Origin: Scilla litardierei
Lineage: Eukaryota > Streptophyta > Magnoliopsida > Asparagales > Asparagaceae
Assembly (NCBI GenBank): GCA_030789695.1
Contig: CM061142.1
Coordinates: 148,511,266 to 148,575,265 of the forward strand
Length of the DNA: 64,000 nucleotides
Direction of reading: 5' to 3'
The notes below the pieces were generated by a model. It saw only the letters and a program-made list of their open reading frames with translations, was not told where the DNA came from and did not search any database. Below, piece by piece: positions 11,469-23,054 of the stretch. The stretch's first letter is position 1. Each line of letters opens with the position of its first letter. Position numbers and translations under genes: made by a program.

Positions 11469-11586
11469 CTGAAAATGAAGAATTCAAAACTTCAAATTCA
11501 TTTGACTTTTGCCCCGAAAATCATGGGAATAATAAATTAGAGATATGTCAAAAGTCAAGTCAAAACGTCGAATTTCGACAGCTGGT

Positions 11587-11681
11587 AGTCGACTCCCTGG
11601 GATTGGTAGTCGACTCCCAGAGTGTTTCAGGAGAAAATAATTCTCAGCTGGTAGTCGACTCCCACTCCTTGGTAGTCGACT
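11587..11681 (-). promoter_or_regulatory. AGTCGACT dyad cluster in F U3
   Basis: Four copies of the 8-bp palindrome AGTCGACT lie at 11587, 11608, 11653 and 11674, as two pairs with 21-bp spacing. Each is embedded in GGTAGTCGACTCCC. They lie about 120-215 bp upstream of the TATA box in the direction of transcription. The cluster is present in both LTRs (about 17406-17500 in the other), and further copies lie near 10566-10590 and in the internal leader at 14186-14214. Confidence 0.6.
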
Positions 11682-12177
11682 CGCAGAGAAGTTTCTTCTG
11701 AGACACAGCTAGTAAGTCATGTAGTTAGCTCCAAGGTGTAATGGAGTTTCACTACAAAAATATAAAGCGACTAGCAAAAGCTCTCAATAACTTTGAAAAT
11801 GATTTTAAAAGTATTTAAAATGTTTAACTTCGAAATCATTTGTGTGTGTGCGTTGTCTATACGTTTGGCTTTAACATAACCCTAAGAAGGACACAACTCA
11901 CACACTGTAGACTAGGACACGTCTTCGGAAGCTTGATCAACTGATGATGATGTAGATGTGAGCTTCTCTTGAGATTCTGTTCCATTTGAGCTTGAGCTTC
12001 ATCATCGAGCTAGCAATGTTCGTCCTTGTCTTTGCTAAGTGAGTGTATATTGCGCTTCTTTGGAGTATGTATCAGGCTGTGTAATCTGCACACTTAGTTG
12101 TAGTATAATTAGTACACTAAGTTTCATTTGGTGTGCTCATCATCAAAATCACTTGGGGTGGAATTCAATTTCCATCA

Positions 12178-12191
12178 CTCTTCCCCTTTTT
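12178..12191 (-). promoter_or_regulatory. Polypurine tract of F
   Basis: On minus, AAAAAGGGGAAGAG directly precedes the 3' LTR start TGATGG. It is the expected plus-strand DNA primer site. The interval 12192-12608 between it and the extra ORF is non-coding, with several C-rich/T-rich runs. Confidence 0.75.
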
Positions 12192-12608
12192 GATGATGAC
12201 ACCCAAATGAAAAATGAAGTAAGTTGACATACTAATATGACATGAAAAAATAAACTTACTCCCCTTGCTTTGATGCGGTTCTCCCCCTGCATCGAAGCCG
12301 TTAGCAAAACAATACATTCATTTTGCATTTATATATTTGTCCCCCTTGTCAACAACAAAAAAATAAATGACATATCATTTTAACACATGAATCATCCGAG
12401 TTGTAACAAGAATTTGTCAGAAAGGAATTTAATTTACCAGTCCTACAAGAAATATGTCTGCATATGATCAACCAATGTTAAGCAGAATATATCACATAAG
12501 TTCATCTATAGGCATAGTAATATAAGAGTAGCATGCATCACACCATAGTATAGTTATTACAGACCAGAAGTTTTGAAATCATTGTTTTTAAATCCATTAT
12601 TTATAAAA

Positions 12609-13784
12609 TCAAGGATGATTGGTGTTCTTCCTTAATTCCTTGATCTCACCAAGGATCATGCCAAGCGTCTCTTCCGTCATTTTGTTTCTCGTCACCACGA
12701 ATTCCTTGAGATCGTCCACCTTCTTGTTGAGGTCTTCAAACCCTCTTTCTTGGGATATCTTCAGCTTCCCAATTTTCTTCAAGCGCATCTCTTAAAGTTC
12801 AATGATGTAAGCCGGTGTCTCCTCGTCTTCTCATTCTTCTTCGCTTCCTTTCTCTTCTTCTTCTTCTCCTTCTTCTTCTTCATCAGAATCTGAAATAATG
12901 ACTTTCTTACTTCTCCTGTAGGATGACGATCCTCCTTCAGCAGCAAGCTTCTCTTAAGGGATGTTCTGATCAAGGTCTTTATAAAGGTTCATTCTCCTGA
13001 GAGCATGAACATCAAATATGCGTGCCGGATCCAGAATTGTGGTTTCATTATCCAAATACACATTATAACTAATAAACAGGATGGTGAGATAATGTACATG
13101 TGCTAGAGTGGATGAGGGTCTGTCTGAAGAAGATGAAGCAAGGATGGAGTCCATAATGACTCTAGCCCAATTGACATGAATGTTCCCTAGCATTACATAG
13201 ATGCATTTGGCTTGTTTTTCAGATAGTACAGAGTGACTACCAGACTTTTGAGTTATATTGTAAGACAATATATTTTGCAAGGATTCTTCCCGGATAGCGA
13301 AGATCGCTATAAGGGAGTTTAGTTGGAAATACTTTCCCGGCAAATACATTCTCTCAAAAATACTTTCATCAGTCATCTCTATATTATCCAGTAACACACC
13401 AGTGTATGGGATTCCTAAGGCTTCGCCTAGAGATTTTACGGTTATGGCAAGCTTAGTGTCAAGTACTTTGGTGACAAATCTACTTTTGGCAAGATCATAG
13501 TCCATATTGGCATAAAAAAGATGTACAAATCTGGGATAGCAGCGATAAATGTTTTCAACAGAAAATAGGTTTGCCAAGTTTTGAGATTCTAGAATGCTGT
13601 CAATGCCATAGTTTTCTACATGATCAAGTTTCACAAATCTTTCATGGAGAATAGGTTTCTTGGCAACTTTAACAAAGTGTTCATAGGTAGTGCTTCTAAA
13701 TAGATAGTGCAAGATGGTTTTTTTCTCAGCGATGGATTCAGTTGTGATCTTCCTTTTCTTAGAAACCATTCTCTTGATAGGCAT
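12609..13784 (-). pseudogene. Extra ORF of Copia F, 'putative plant transposon protein'-like (PF20167 type)
   Basis: An uninterrupted 276-codon frame (13784-12954) begins MPIKRMVSKKRK, a basic N-terminus that could act as a nuclear signal. It contains motifs of the plant transposon-associated domain: YPRFVHLFYANM, TVKSLGEALGIPYTGV and a C-terminal helical part (HYLTILFISYNVYL). The same frame continues past TAA 12954-12956 with two more stops (TGA near 12830, TAA near 12794). The continuation codes for an acidic Ser/Glu tail and a coiled-coil-like end (LNKKVDDLKEF..MTEETLGMILGEIKEL), reaching a TGA at 12609. The original protein was therefore about 390 residues. Biochemical function is unknown. 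Family membership is a motif-level judgement from memory. Confidence 0.6.
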
Positions 13785-14330
13785 TTAGATAGAGTAAAAA
13801 TTATTTACAAAACTAGATATGCAAGAAACATCAAAAAGAATGAAATAGAGGTTGATGAGAAGAGATTTTACATTGGGTAATTTTGAGAAAATGGTGAAAC
13901 CAAGTGATGGTAGAAGTTGAATGACTAAGAGATCACCAAGTGCCAAAAGAATTTTTCAAGAGGAAGAGAGAATGGGGTAGTCGGCTACCCTAGGGTTTTA
14001 CCATGGGTGTTTTTAATCAAGAGGTGAAAGGAGATGAAGGATAATGGCCATTGGATCAAAAGATGGGTGGTTGAGAGCAATTTTGGCTTATTGGTTTTAA
14101 GTTGCCTTTGGATGAAAACCCAGTAACTCAATGGAACCCAATAGGAGTTAAAAAGACAAACCCAGAAATCTGCACAGCCGCCGGTAGTCGACTCCCTCAT
14201 GTATGTAGTCGACTCCCTACTGGGCTGAGTCGTTTTCTCATCCTGAGGGGTTCTGGTCAGAGACTGAGTGCGTTTCGCAAACAAAAATTGTTTTATAAAT
14301 ATAACACAAACATTTATAATCATATATAAA
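13785..14330 (-). promoter_or_regulatory. Leader upstream of F extra ORF, with LTR-type dyads
   Basis: It is non-coding, with AGTCGACT at 14186-14193 and 14207-14214 in the same GTAGTCGACTCCC context as in the LTR. The rest is pyrimidine-rich, 5'-UTR-like sequence on the minus strand. The 21-bp spacing equals that in the LTR. It may be an internal promoter copied from U3; I see no clear TATA box. Confidence 0.4.
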
Positions 14331-14345
14331 GAGATTAAAAATTAT

Positions 14346-16174
14346 TTAATCATTTAAACATGTTAAGCATATATTTTTGCAAAAAAAACTTTTGATTCTG
14401 ATCCAGTTTATCAAGCTTTGGATCTTGTTTCTCCTATTCATTTCCCTAGAGTACCTGAAAGATAGACATTTTTTGGTACTCTTTACTGTTGAGTCCAGTG
14501 GGTTAGTCTTTAGAAAACCAAACCCAGTATGGTTTAGTTCCTTCATGAAAACTATATTTGTAATTTTTTCTTAAATGAACTTACTGACTAAAGTTTGTAG
14601 CGTACATTTTCTTTCTTTGATAAGACACGTTCTTTGGTACCCAGATTCTCAGAAAATTATTGTTAGAATGATGCATCCTAGTATGTTTAACCCGTTTCTT
14701 GGAATGATTTGAATCATATCCGAGTCCGGTTTTGCTAGATGATGCTTTTTGGTTATCTATTAAACTATCTAGCTTCCCTTTTCCTTTGTTGAAATTTTCA
14801 ATAATTTCATCGTAGCGTCATATTTATATTTGACAGATACGATAATATTATTCAAATTTTCAACCTTTTCATTTAAAGAAAGAATGTCTTTTTGCAGAGA
14901 ATTATTCTTTTCTTTAAGAAGGCTATTTTCCTTGATAATTTCTTCCTTTTCTTTAGCATCCTTTTTAATATTCCTAAGTGTTCTTCTATGTTCTTTTATG
15001 AGCTTTTCATGCATTTTGCATAGCTCATTATATGCTCCCCTATAATCCATGTCTTCATCATCGCTTGATGACGAATCATTATCACTAGATGAATCATGAA
15101 GCAAACATACCTTAGAAGATGTGGAAGCTATGAAGCACATGTGTGCTGTTTCTCTTCTTTCATCATGGTCGTATGCTGAGGATTCATCGGACGAGGAATC
15201 GTCGCTATGGTCGAAAACTGTGTAAGCTTCCTTCTTTGGTCATCTTAATTTGTTTCTTCCATTGTTTCTCTTTTCATTGCTATCTCGGTTCTTCCCACGA
15301 TCTCTGGAATCACGATTGTTTCTTTCCAACGGACAGTCTCTTTTGACGTGCCCTGGTTTATTACAGCCAAAACAAGTAATACCGTTAGTAGGTCTAAAAG
15401 AGCGTTTACCATACTTACTTGTGATGAACTCTTTAAAGTTCTTTAAGGTGAAGGCAATATGGTCTTTTTTGTCCGTGTAGTCGGAATCTTCTTCTAGAGC
15501 TCTAAAAGCGAGATTCTTCTTCTTTGGTTTTTCTTCGATCTTCTTATCTTCTTCAAGTTCAATATCATACGCTATGAGATTTCCCATTAGTTCTTTGATG
15601 GTAAGATCCTTTATGTTATGGGCTTCTCGAATGGCCGTTGTCTTTTCCTTCCATTCGGGTCGGAGAGATCTCAGTATTTTCATCACCTGCTCGTATTCGG
15701 AAAGTTTCTTTCCTAATTCTGTGAGCTCATTTGTAATGTTAGTAAAACGAGTATTCACATCGGCGATACTCTCTCCTTCTTCCATTTTAATAGATTCGAA
15801 TTTAGAATGTAAAACATTTATGCGGGATTCCTTTACCTTTTCAGTTCCCTCGTGACTTTCCTGAAGAGTGTGCCATATTTGATGTGATGTCTCGCATTGG
15901 GAGACTCGATTGAACTCATTTCCTATTACAGCGCAAAATAGTGCATTCATTGCCTTTGTATTAAGATTTGCCCTCTACTTCTATCGGCTGACCACTTCCC
16001 AAATTCAACTTCGGTGGGTGCGATGTATGAAATTTTAGTGACTGTCCATGCTTCGATGTCCAATGACTCCAAGTGAGTCTTCATTTGGATCTTCCAGCTA
16101 GCATAGTCTGTTCCGTTGAACAATGGTGGTCGCATGGTATTAAGTCCTTCAGAATGAAAAGATGTTGACGCCAT
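14346..16174 (-). pseudogene. Copia gag (F), one frameshift and later breaks
   Basis: It starts at ATG 16174, 12 bases after the PBS. The first 75 codons carry PPLFNGTDYASWK. A frameshift near 15950 moves to a long frame (15950-15240) with NRVSQCETSHQIWHTL, LRSLRPEWKEK, and a zinc knuckle CFGCNKPGHVKRDC followed by an Arg/Asn/Asp-rich tail. A further frame (15140-14769) is a Ser/Asp patch followed by a strongly predicted coiled coil (repeated LKEKNNSL/LNEKVENL heptads). A last piece (14546-14346) has GFGFLKTNPLDS, a motif seen just before the protease in SIRE-like Gag proteins. The protease that should follow is absent. The product would be the capsid and RNA-binding protein. Confidence 0.8.
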
Positions 16175-16185
16175 CGCCTTTAAAG

Positions 16186-16201
16186 CCTTGCTCTAATACC
16201 A
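16186..16201 (-). promoter_or_regulatory. Primer-binding site, initiator tRNA-Met type (F)
   Basis: On minus, TGGTATTAGAGCAAGG begins two bases after the 5' LTR end (CCAACA). One mismatch to TGGTATCAGAGC. Confidence 0.85.
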
Positions 16202-16203
16202 AG

Positions 16204-17999
16204 TGTTGGATCCTGTGGATGGCAAACAACACTAAAAGGGGGGGTTGAATAGTGTTGTATAAAATAAACTTTTGCGTTCTTAATAGATTAACAAAATTCA
16301 AAGCCTTCTAATGTTGCCAAAGAAACCAAGTAGAGTGATCTATGCTTGGTTCTTAATCAACTTAATCGATCTTCAAAAACAGGTCAGCGATAAATATCTT
16401 CTGGTAGTCGACTCCCTATGAACAGTAGTCGACTTCCAGAGGGAAATTAAGCACAGCTCAGTTAGTTAAATACTTAATGAAGATATATAAGATTGCACAG
16501 ACATATAGATACAAAAACTGATCTTTGCAGAATATTATAAATGAATTACAAGAATAATATTCAACAAAAAATGAACAAAGAATTGTGATAATAACAAAGT
16601 AAATGAGAATTGCTTGCAGAGATAAATAATCAAACACAGATAAGCAAACGCAGACACAAGGATTTTTTATCCTGGTTCTCCACAACCTTGGGTACGTCCA
16701 ATCCCCGACCAATCCGGTACGAGATTTCCACTATCTGCCTTGGCAAATACAAGCACCTAACTTCACTCGTTAGGATTTCCAACAACCTAGCCTTAACCAG
16801 GATTTCCAACCGCAACACCTAGACTTGTCTAGGGTTTCCAACAACAACACCCTTATAACAAAGGGTAAACACAAAGAGAAAAACAATATCCAATTCACCA
16901 CAATTGTTTGGTGGAGATTGGATTTACACCAAAATTCTATAGCCAATAGTAATAGACAACTATGTGTATTTGTGGCTTGATAGAATAAGATTTTAGATCA
17001 CACAAAGATACGAAATGAAGTCTGTCTGATCTAAATCAAATGTTTTTCAAAATCCTTTTAAATAAAATCAGAGAATAAATAATATGGATTTTGAAAACAA
17101 ATAGCCAAATAAAAATCGATCTTCAGAAAATAATATCTCAAAGAAATACAAGATCACCAATGTAAAAACAGATTTGGCTAATAGAAAATGAGAGCTGAGA
17201 ATTTTGAGAACGTTTAGAACTTTTGCGCAAGAGAATTTTGATTTCAAGAGTCGTTGTATTTTCTCAAAGAAATAGACCTCTATTTATAGCTGAAAATGAA
17301 GAATTCAAAACTTCAAATTCATTTGACTTTTGCCCCGAAAATCATGGGAATAATAAATTAGAGATATGTCAAAAGTCAAGTCAAAACGTCGAATTTCGAC
17401 AGCTAGTAGTCGACTCCCTGGGATTGGTAGTCGACTCCCAGAGTGTTTCAGGAGAAAATAATTCTCAGCTGGTAGTCGACTCCCACTCCTTGGTAGTCGA
17501 CTCCCAGAGAAGTTTCTTCTGAGACACAGCTAGTAAGTCATGTAGTTAGCTCCAATGTGTAATGGAGTTTCACTACGAAAATATAAAGCGACTAGCAAAA
17601 TCTCTCAATAACTTTGAAAATGATTTTAAAAGTATTTAAAATATTTAACTTTGAAATCATTTGTGTGTGTGCGTTGTCTATATGTTTGGCTTTAACATAA
17701 CCCTAAGAAAGACACAACTCACACACTGTAGACTAGGACACGTCTTCGGAAGCTTGATCAACTGATGACGATGTAGATGTGAGCTTCTCTTGAGCTTCTG
17801 TTCCATTTAATCTTGAGCTTCATCATCGAGCTAGCAATGTTCGTCATTGTCTTTTCTAAGTGAGTGTATATTACTCTTCTTTGGAGTATGTATCAGGCTG
17901 TGTAATCTGCACACTTAGTTGTAGTATAATTAGTACACTAAGTTTTATTTGGTGTGCTCATCATAAAAATCACTTGGGGGTGGAGTTCAGTTTCCATCA
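16204..17999 (-). repeat. 5' LTR of Copia F
   Basis: Partner of 10367-12177, with TATA at 17280-17289 and AGTCGACT pairs at about 17406-17500. It differs from its partner by scattered substitutions and a missing repeat of AATAATATCTC present at about 11290-11310 in the other copy. Confidence 0.9.
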
Positions 18000-18926
18000 C
18001 ATCGCACTAGAACTGTTGATTACCAAATGTTGCTTAAATATCTCGTACATTCTTCTTCTTATTACAGGTTGTGAATAGCATTACAGGTTACAATTTGACA
18101 TCAAATGTTTAACTGCTATAGGTTGCAAAATTACTATCAATGGTCTAACTGTTGTAACTCTTTCAAATTAAACTAGTTAATTACTTCTATGTACTCCCAC
18201 CAAGCTTGATTATAAAGCTTTGACTAAATTGATGGAGCAAAGATTTTAATTGGCATCCTTAACATTGGTTTCACCCAGTGTCTAGGATCATTTGAGTCCA
18301 AGTTTGGATCACCCTGCTTACAGGGATAGTGTCCTGCTTGGCCAAAACTGACTGGCCGTGAATGTATGGGCCATGTTAGAATCACAATCATCATCAACGT
18401 AAATATTGATTATGGTTATATCTTGTTTTCAGCTTGGCTTACTTAAATTACTTAACCTTTCTTGGGAGATAATTTGCCGAGTAAACCTCGCTGACGAACA
18501 CTTCAATTCGTGTTTTATGAAATGTCTGTCAGGTTCTGATAGTGACTTTGTGGAAGACATTGCTGCAGAGGTCGAGCCAGCGCTCGAATAGTACATGGAG
18601 TACTTGACTACAGAGGACTTGGGAGATTTATTTACCTTCGCATCTGCACTTTTAATTTGGAATAATGTAATTCGATGTAACTTGTTGATTCGGCTATGCT
18701 AGGCCCATGATGTATTTTAATTTTTGTATGGTTAATATGTAATAATGCTGTTCGAGCTGTTTCTTAAATCCGCATGTAAGGACCTACAATTTTTACACAG
18801 AAGCTTAGTGTGTCCAAGGAGGAAGAAAAGAGAAGAAAAGAAAAAAAGAACTCCTCCTTGTTTTAAGCACACCGCAGACCCGCTCGCATCCTCGCTCCCA
18901 AGTAGAATGGAAAGCGGGTCATGACA
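18000..18926 (+). repeat. Tekay-type LTR remnant H, 3' part
   Basis: It ends GCGGGTCATGACA, like the LTR of element B (GCGGGGCATGACA). It contains a short acidic reading frame after a CAG (about 18530-18591, with SDSDFVEDIAAEVE), which parallels an acidic frame in the B LTRs. Its 5' part was probably separated by Copia F. There is no PBS after it, so it is a solo or 3' LTR remnant. Confidence 0.45.
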
Positions 18927-20749
18927 ATGGAGTGGGGACCATGATCTCATGGTCGTTTGACTTGGCGAATTCGAAGATGAGACACATGTGCTTATTAGAG
19001 AATGAGTTCATCGAACGACCCAACGAGAGTTATCGTATGGTTAACATTAACTAATCTATCAATGATAACTCTCGGTAATGACAGGCAAGTTGGTCCTTAG
19101 ACTTGAGGTCATTGTTCGAACCTGTATGTGAACGGTGTCGCTTTGATCTCTGATCTAGCCTCAGGGCAAACCCCATTGAAAGGCCCTTGGTTGGGTGACA
19201 CTTGAAGCGTGCAAGGAGAGTAATGACCAAAAGAGGATTCGTCTCTCCCGTTTATGGGGATTTAGTGTCGCACGTGTTCGTTTGTTCTTTAGTAAAAACT
19301 CTGGCCAGAGTATGTTCGAAGTAGTCCAACATTATTGGACTAAATACTGATGGAAACTAACAAAGTTCACGATGTTGGGGTTGACAGTCGAACGTACCCT
19401 AGGCTGGACTTAGCGACATAGTTTTGATGAATGGACAAAAACTATGGTATTCATCACGGACATGGTCAGTGTGGTCCCAACAATACTCATGTCAATGAGT
19501 TAAATACATAATTATGATACCGAAATAGGGACGGCACCTGTTGCTCGTAATTTCTGCTGTCTGGGGTTTCGAGCCCCACCTGTAGTATGATCAGGCTTAG
19601 GTTCTCACACAGAGTGAGACCTTCGTCAAGTAATAGATAGAAATTAGGGAGATAATACATCGGATGTATGGGAATTAATTAAGTCGCAAAGAGTTTGCGA
19701 TAAAAGCTTTGGAATATTATTGATGTGGATTATTGCATTTGATGCAAAAGTTTTAAATACATCGCAAAATAGTTGCGAGCCTATTTATAAATAATAAATG
19801 CATAGAAAATTGTTGTAGTGGTTTTCGGGAATGTCCCGGTTGAAACCCCAGTTCAAACGGATTCAAAAACGAACTCTAAATGAGCCTATTTCATAACAAA
19901 GCCTAAAGAGCCAAAAAAGGACAATAAAAGAATTTTATGGCAGGCCCAGCCCCCACTAGCACCCCTTTGAGGGGTGCCAAGCAGCATCAATGCACGCCCA
20001 CATTCTAGGGCTTCGTGCCCAATAGTTCTGGCAGCTGGGTCTGTTGCAAGTAGGTTTTTGGCTAACTTTGGAGCTTCGTTTGAGGGGTCAAATGAATTGG
20101 TATGGAGCACCGTTTTTTTCATACGCGTTCAGCATTCAACCCTCTTTGCAATGATGTATAACATCGCTCTTGGACATCAATGGTGGGAGAGATTAATTGA
20201 CCAAACATTGCCTTTGAGAAATACATGTTTTGTGTTAAGTAAATTATCCAAATATGTTTAGTCCAACTTCGTATATGGAGAAAAGGGGAGGGATCAGCCG
20301 CCTATATAAATAGGGACCAACCTCCCTCCTTGAAACTTGCACCAAACTCCAGATCCGAGTAACTTCCTTAAACGTGAGCAAGCCCGGATCTAAGCTAAAT
20401 TCATATTCCCTCTTTCTCCCATTTCTTTCTTGCTCCTGATCGGGCTCTAGCAAAGCTACGAATGAGTTCAGATCGGATCCGAAGTCTTGACGGAGGATAC
20501 ACTTAATATGAAACTTTCATGAGCATGTGGTTGGCTCGACGACAAGGGGATTGCTCGCCTCGAGACACGGTTCAGCTCGGGAGAAGCAGCTCAGTCCCAA
20601 CGCGGGGCATCACTTCGGGGATTAAAGACAGGTTGCTTAAAACGACCCTTCGCTCGGTAGCGAATTGACAGGTATGTAGTTTAATATTCATGTGTTTATA
20701 ATTGCACTAGATTCATAGATCTACCTTTAGGGGTTGGTCAGACCCAACA
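18927..20749 (+). repeat. Unclassified LTR-like sequence with TATA box
   Basis: No coding frame is supported. It ends GGTCAGACCCAACA. A TATA box lies at 20303-20310, followed by a UTR-like pyrimidine-rich stretch, and TGTTGGGG at 19373 could be an LTR start. No matching target duplication and no recognisable primer site follow. The inverted ends and promoter favour a solo or fragmentary LTR of a family not otherwise in the window. Confidence 0.3.
20303..20310 (+). promoter_or_regulatory. TATA box (TATATAAA)
   Basis: TATATAAATAGGG in the unclassified LTR-like segment, with a pyrimidine-rich leader downstream. Confidence 0.45.
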
Positions 20750-21678
20750 CCTGGATAGTAGAGATTCTGGCTAGGGTTATTCTAGTTATGGCTTAACTTA
20801 AAAGTGTTTTATGTTGTTCTTTGTTGTTTTGTTTTGCTTTTGTCATCCGACCAACTTAGGCCAGACATCGATTTTTGTGCCCTAAGGACCTAGAAACCCC
20901 TTCAAAGTGTCCTACATTTTACACTGGTTCTCGAATATTTAAGCAATGTAAAACTTTAAATGAATGTCATCGATTTATGAATATTGTTACTTCATGTTCT
21001 CATACTTCTCAGCTTTACTTTTCACTATTTGCATGATGTGATAGGTTTCATTTATGCATACTATAGGGACATGTATACTTCGTTAGACCAACCCATTAGT
21101 TAGGAAGACTGGTTCTAAAACTGGGTCCTACTTAGTTTAGTTAGGTTTCCTACAAGGTCACACGTTAACGTGTCCCATCTATGTTTTTCAGGATCAGGAT
21201 TAGAGAAGACAGAGCAGATTCTCACCTAACAGAGCATCCACATTCCGAGGTATAGATGGAGACCACTGGGAGTGCTTTTGTTCAGCTAGATTTCCCTGGG
21301 GTAGACTAGGGAGTGGGTTGTACAGTGTGTGGACCCCCCTTGACTTTCTTTTGTGGGTTGGGGATTTCTTTTGCTTTACCCCACTTTTGTACCCTTTTGT
21401 ACCCCCCTTGTACAGTACAGTATATCTGATGTACTTTATGTAATGTGATGTAAGTTTCTATTTCCCTTCTAGTCTATAGATTTAAATTTTGTTGGAGCAC
21501 TTCACTTTACTTTACTGAACTATTCTAGTGTGTCGTAGTGGCCTACGTGTATGGTTTTTATTTAATCACAATTAATGCCTAATAGTATTTGGAATAAGGG
21601 CTTAAAGTTCTGCATCTGAATACTATGGCGGCCTTGTTATGATACGTGTCTTCCATATTTAGGAGAGCGGGACGTGAC
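20750..21678 (+). repeat. 5' LTR of G, 3' portion
   Basis: It ends GCGGGACGTGACT, aligning with the B LTR end GCGGTACGTGACA, and is followed by a 15-base sequence shared with B at the primer-site position. A short frame after TTTTTCAG (about 21180-21310) again includes acidic and Thr/Ser-rich codons. The left boundary is not resolved. Confidence 0.5.
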
Positions 21679-21688
21679 TTGGTTTTTG

Positions 21689-21703
21689 TGGTGGCCCATG
21701 CAG
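21689..21703 (+). promoter_or_regulatory. Candidate primer-binding site of G (non-Met)
   Basis: TGGTGGCCCATGCAG, 10 bases after the LTR end. The same 15-mer lies at 30375-30389 in B. It starts with TGG, as required for pairing with a tRNA CCA end, but is not TGGTATCAGAGC. I cannot name the tRNA. Confidence 0.45.
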
Positions 21704-21808
21704 GTTTGCTTATACTATGATAAACATAAGAGTGGTACGAATGAAGCTCCAACATTATAATCAGTTATCTTTGTCCTAAACCATATTTATTCTGTTCCTT
21801 CCTACAGT

Positions 21809-22934
21809 ATGGATAGCAAGAACGGGATGTCTGTAAACGGGACATCAGTTTGTGATATGGCCTCGTCTGAGTCGTCTCTGATGGCGAAGGTTCTGATGGG
21901 CATACTGGAGCATCTAAGTCAACAAGATGAGAAGCTGACTAGCATCCTGGCTCAGAATATGTGAGGTTTCAGGCAGTTTAAAGCTCTGTATTCGAAGTCC
22001 TTTTCGGGCAAGGAGAGCCCTCTAGAAGTCGATGAGTGGATTAGACACACGGAGGATGACCTGACTACATTAGGATACCCACTGGATGGTTGGGTGATGT
22101 CACGAAAAGGCAGTTAACACATCAGGCTATAGACTGGTGGGATGCACATGAGCTTCATTTGACTGGATCTATTTCTTAGGAGAAGTTCAAGGAACTGTTT
22201 GAGGCACAGTTTCTTCCAGAGACGAAGAAGGACGAGTTGTGTCAACATTTTGAGCATTTGACTCAGGGACACCGGAGTGTGGATGCATAAGATGCAGAGT
22301 TTTCATTGTTGAGCAAGTTCGCTCCATAGTTGGTGAAGACCGATGCTACCAGATCTAGATGATTCAGGATGTGACTTGGCCCAGAGTATAGGGCTGCTAT
22401 ATCCACCCTGGACCTACCTACACATGAGGCCGTGCTGAAGTTGCCAGGATGCATGAGACACATCTGAAGAGTGTAGGAAGGGTAGTAGCAGATAGACATC
22501 CTGCACGATAGCAGAGGGATTTTCCCAGACCAGTACAGACTACTCAGTTCAGGAGGCCTGGAGCTCCATCAGCTCCACAGAGGCGAGTGTCTTGCTAGCA
22601 CTGTGGTAAGCCTGGGTATGAGAAGAAGGATTGCAAATCCCTTGCCAGGTAGTGCTTCACATGTGGCTTGACCGGGCACGTTAGTAGGTTCTGTTCTCAG
22701 CAGAGATAGACTTCAGGAACAGTGGCACCCGTGGTAGCTAGGCCGATTCAACAGAGGACCATTCTACCTGCTCTGCAGAGGCTTCCACTTCTAGCACCAC
22801 CAGGCCACAGTGCAGTGGCTCCCAGAGGACCACCTTGCCTACTCAACAGCAGACCTTTAGGAAGGCAGCTTCGAAGCATAATGCCTTTACCATGACAGTT
22901 GTGGAGTCAGAGGATATTGGGTGTGTTATCACTG
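21809..22934 (+). pseudogene. Gag of Tekay-like element G
   Basis: It starts at ATG 21809. A TGA follows after ~50 codons, then a recognisable Retrotrans_gag core (EVDEWIRHTEDDL; AIDWWDAHELHL), a frameshift near 22105 and several further stops. Two zinc-knuckle-like motifs lie near 22595-22705. The first has TAG after its first Cys and Tyr in place of His (GYEKKDC). The second is intact, CFTCGLTGHVSRFC. The frame runs to VITG at 22934, where an intron-like segment begins. It would have encoded capsid plus nucleocapsid. Confidence 0.8.
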
Positions 22935-23054
22935 GTATCTCTCCAACCTTTCTTTAATTTATTATTGTCCTTTCATCCCTGCTTTAGCGTTATATGTTAT
23001 TTGTTATGACTAGGATGTTAGACCCTTATTCTAGTCTTGCATATTTTCCCTTAG
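22935..23054 (+). other. Spliceosomal-type intron at gag/protease junction (G)
   Basis: 120 bp, starting GTATCT and ending TTTTCCCTTAG. It contains stops in the pol frame, and removing it joins gag to protease in phase 1, with a Gly codon split after its first base. The identical position and phase occur in B (31604-31719). Confidence 0.6.

Larger units (their letters stand above)
10367..12177 (-). repeat. 3' LTR of Copia F
   Basis: On plus it runs from TGTTGGATCTTGTGG to TTTCCATCA. It aligns throughout with 16204-17999, with scattered substitutions and small indels. It includes a TATA box (11459-11468, minus) and a cluster of GTAGTCGACTCCC motifs upstream of it. Confidence 0.9.
10367..17999 (-). 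mobile_element. Copia element F, minus strand, gag plus extra ORF, no pol
   Basis: Two near-identical ~1.8-kb LTRs (10367-12177 and 16204-17999) flank, in transcriptional order on the minus strand, an initiator-Met PBS, a frameshifted gag with zinc knuckle, a coiled-coil Gag extension, a dyad-bearing leader, a separate extra ORF and a PPT. No protease, integrase, RT or RNase H motif is present. It would need pol enzymes in trans. No matching 5-bp duplication flanks it (CTTAG left, CATCG right), so an exchange between elements or later rearrangement is possible. Confidence 0.85.

Noticed and set aside
18927..20749. A host promoter and first exon (TATA box with UTR-like leader)
   Set aside because: No coding frame follows, and the segment ends in a CCCAACA LTR-like terminus between retroelement remnants.
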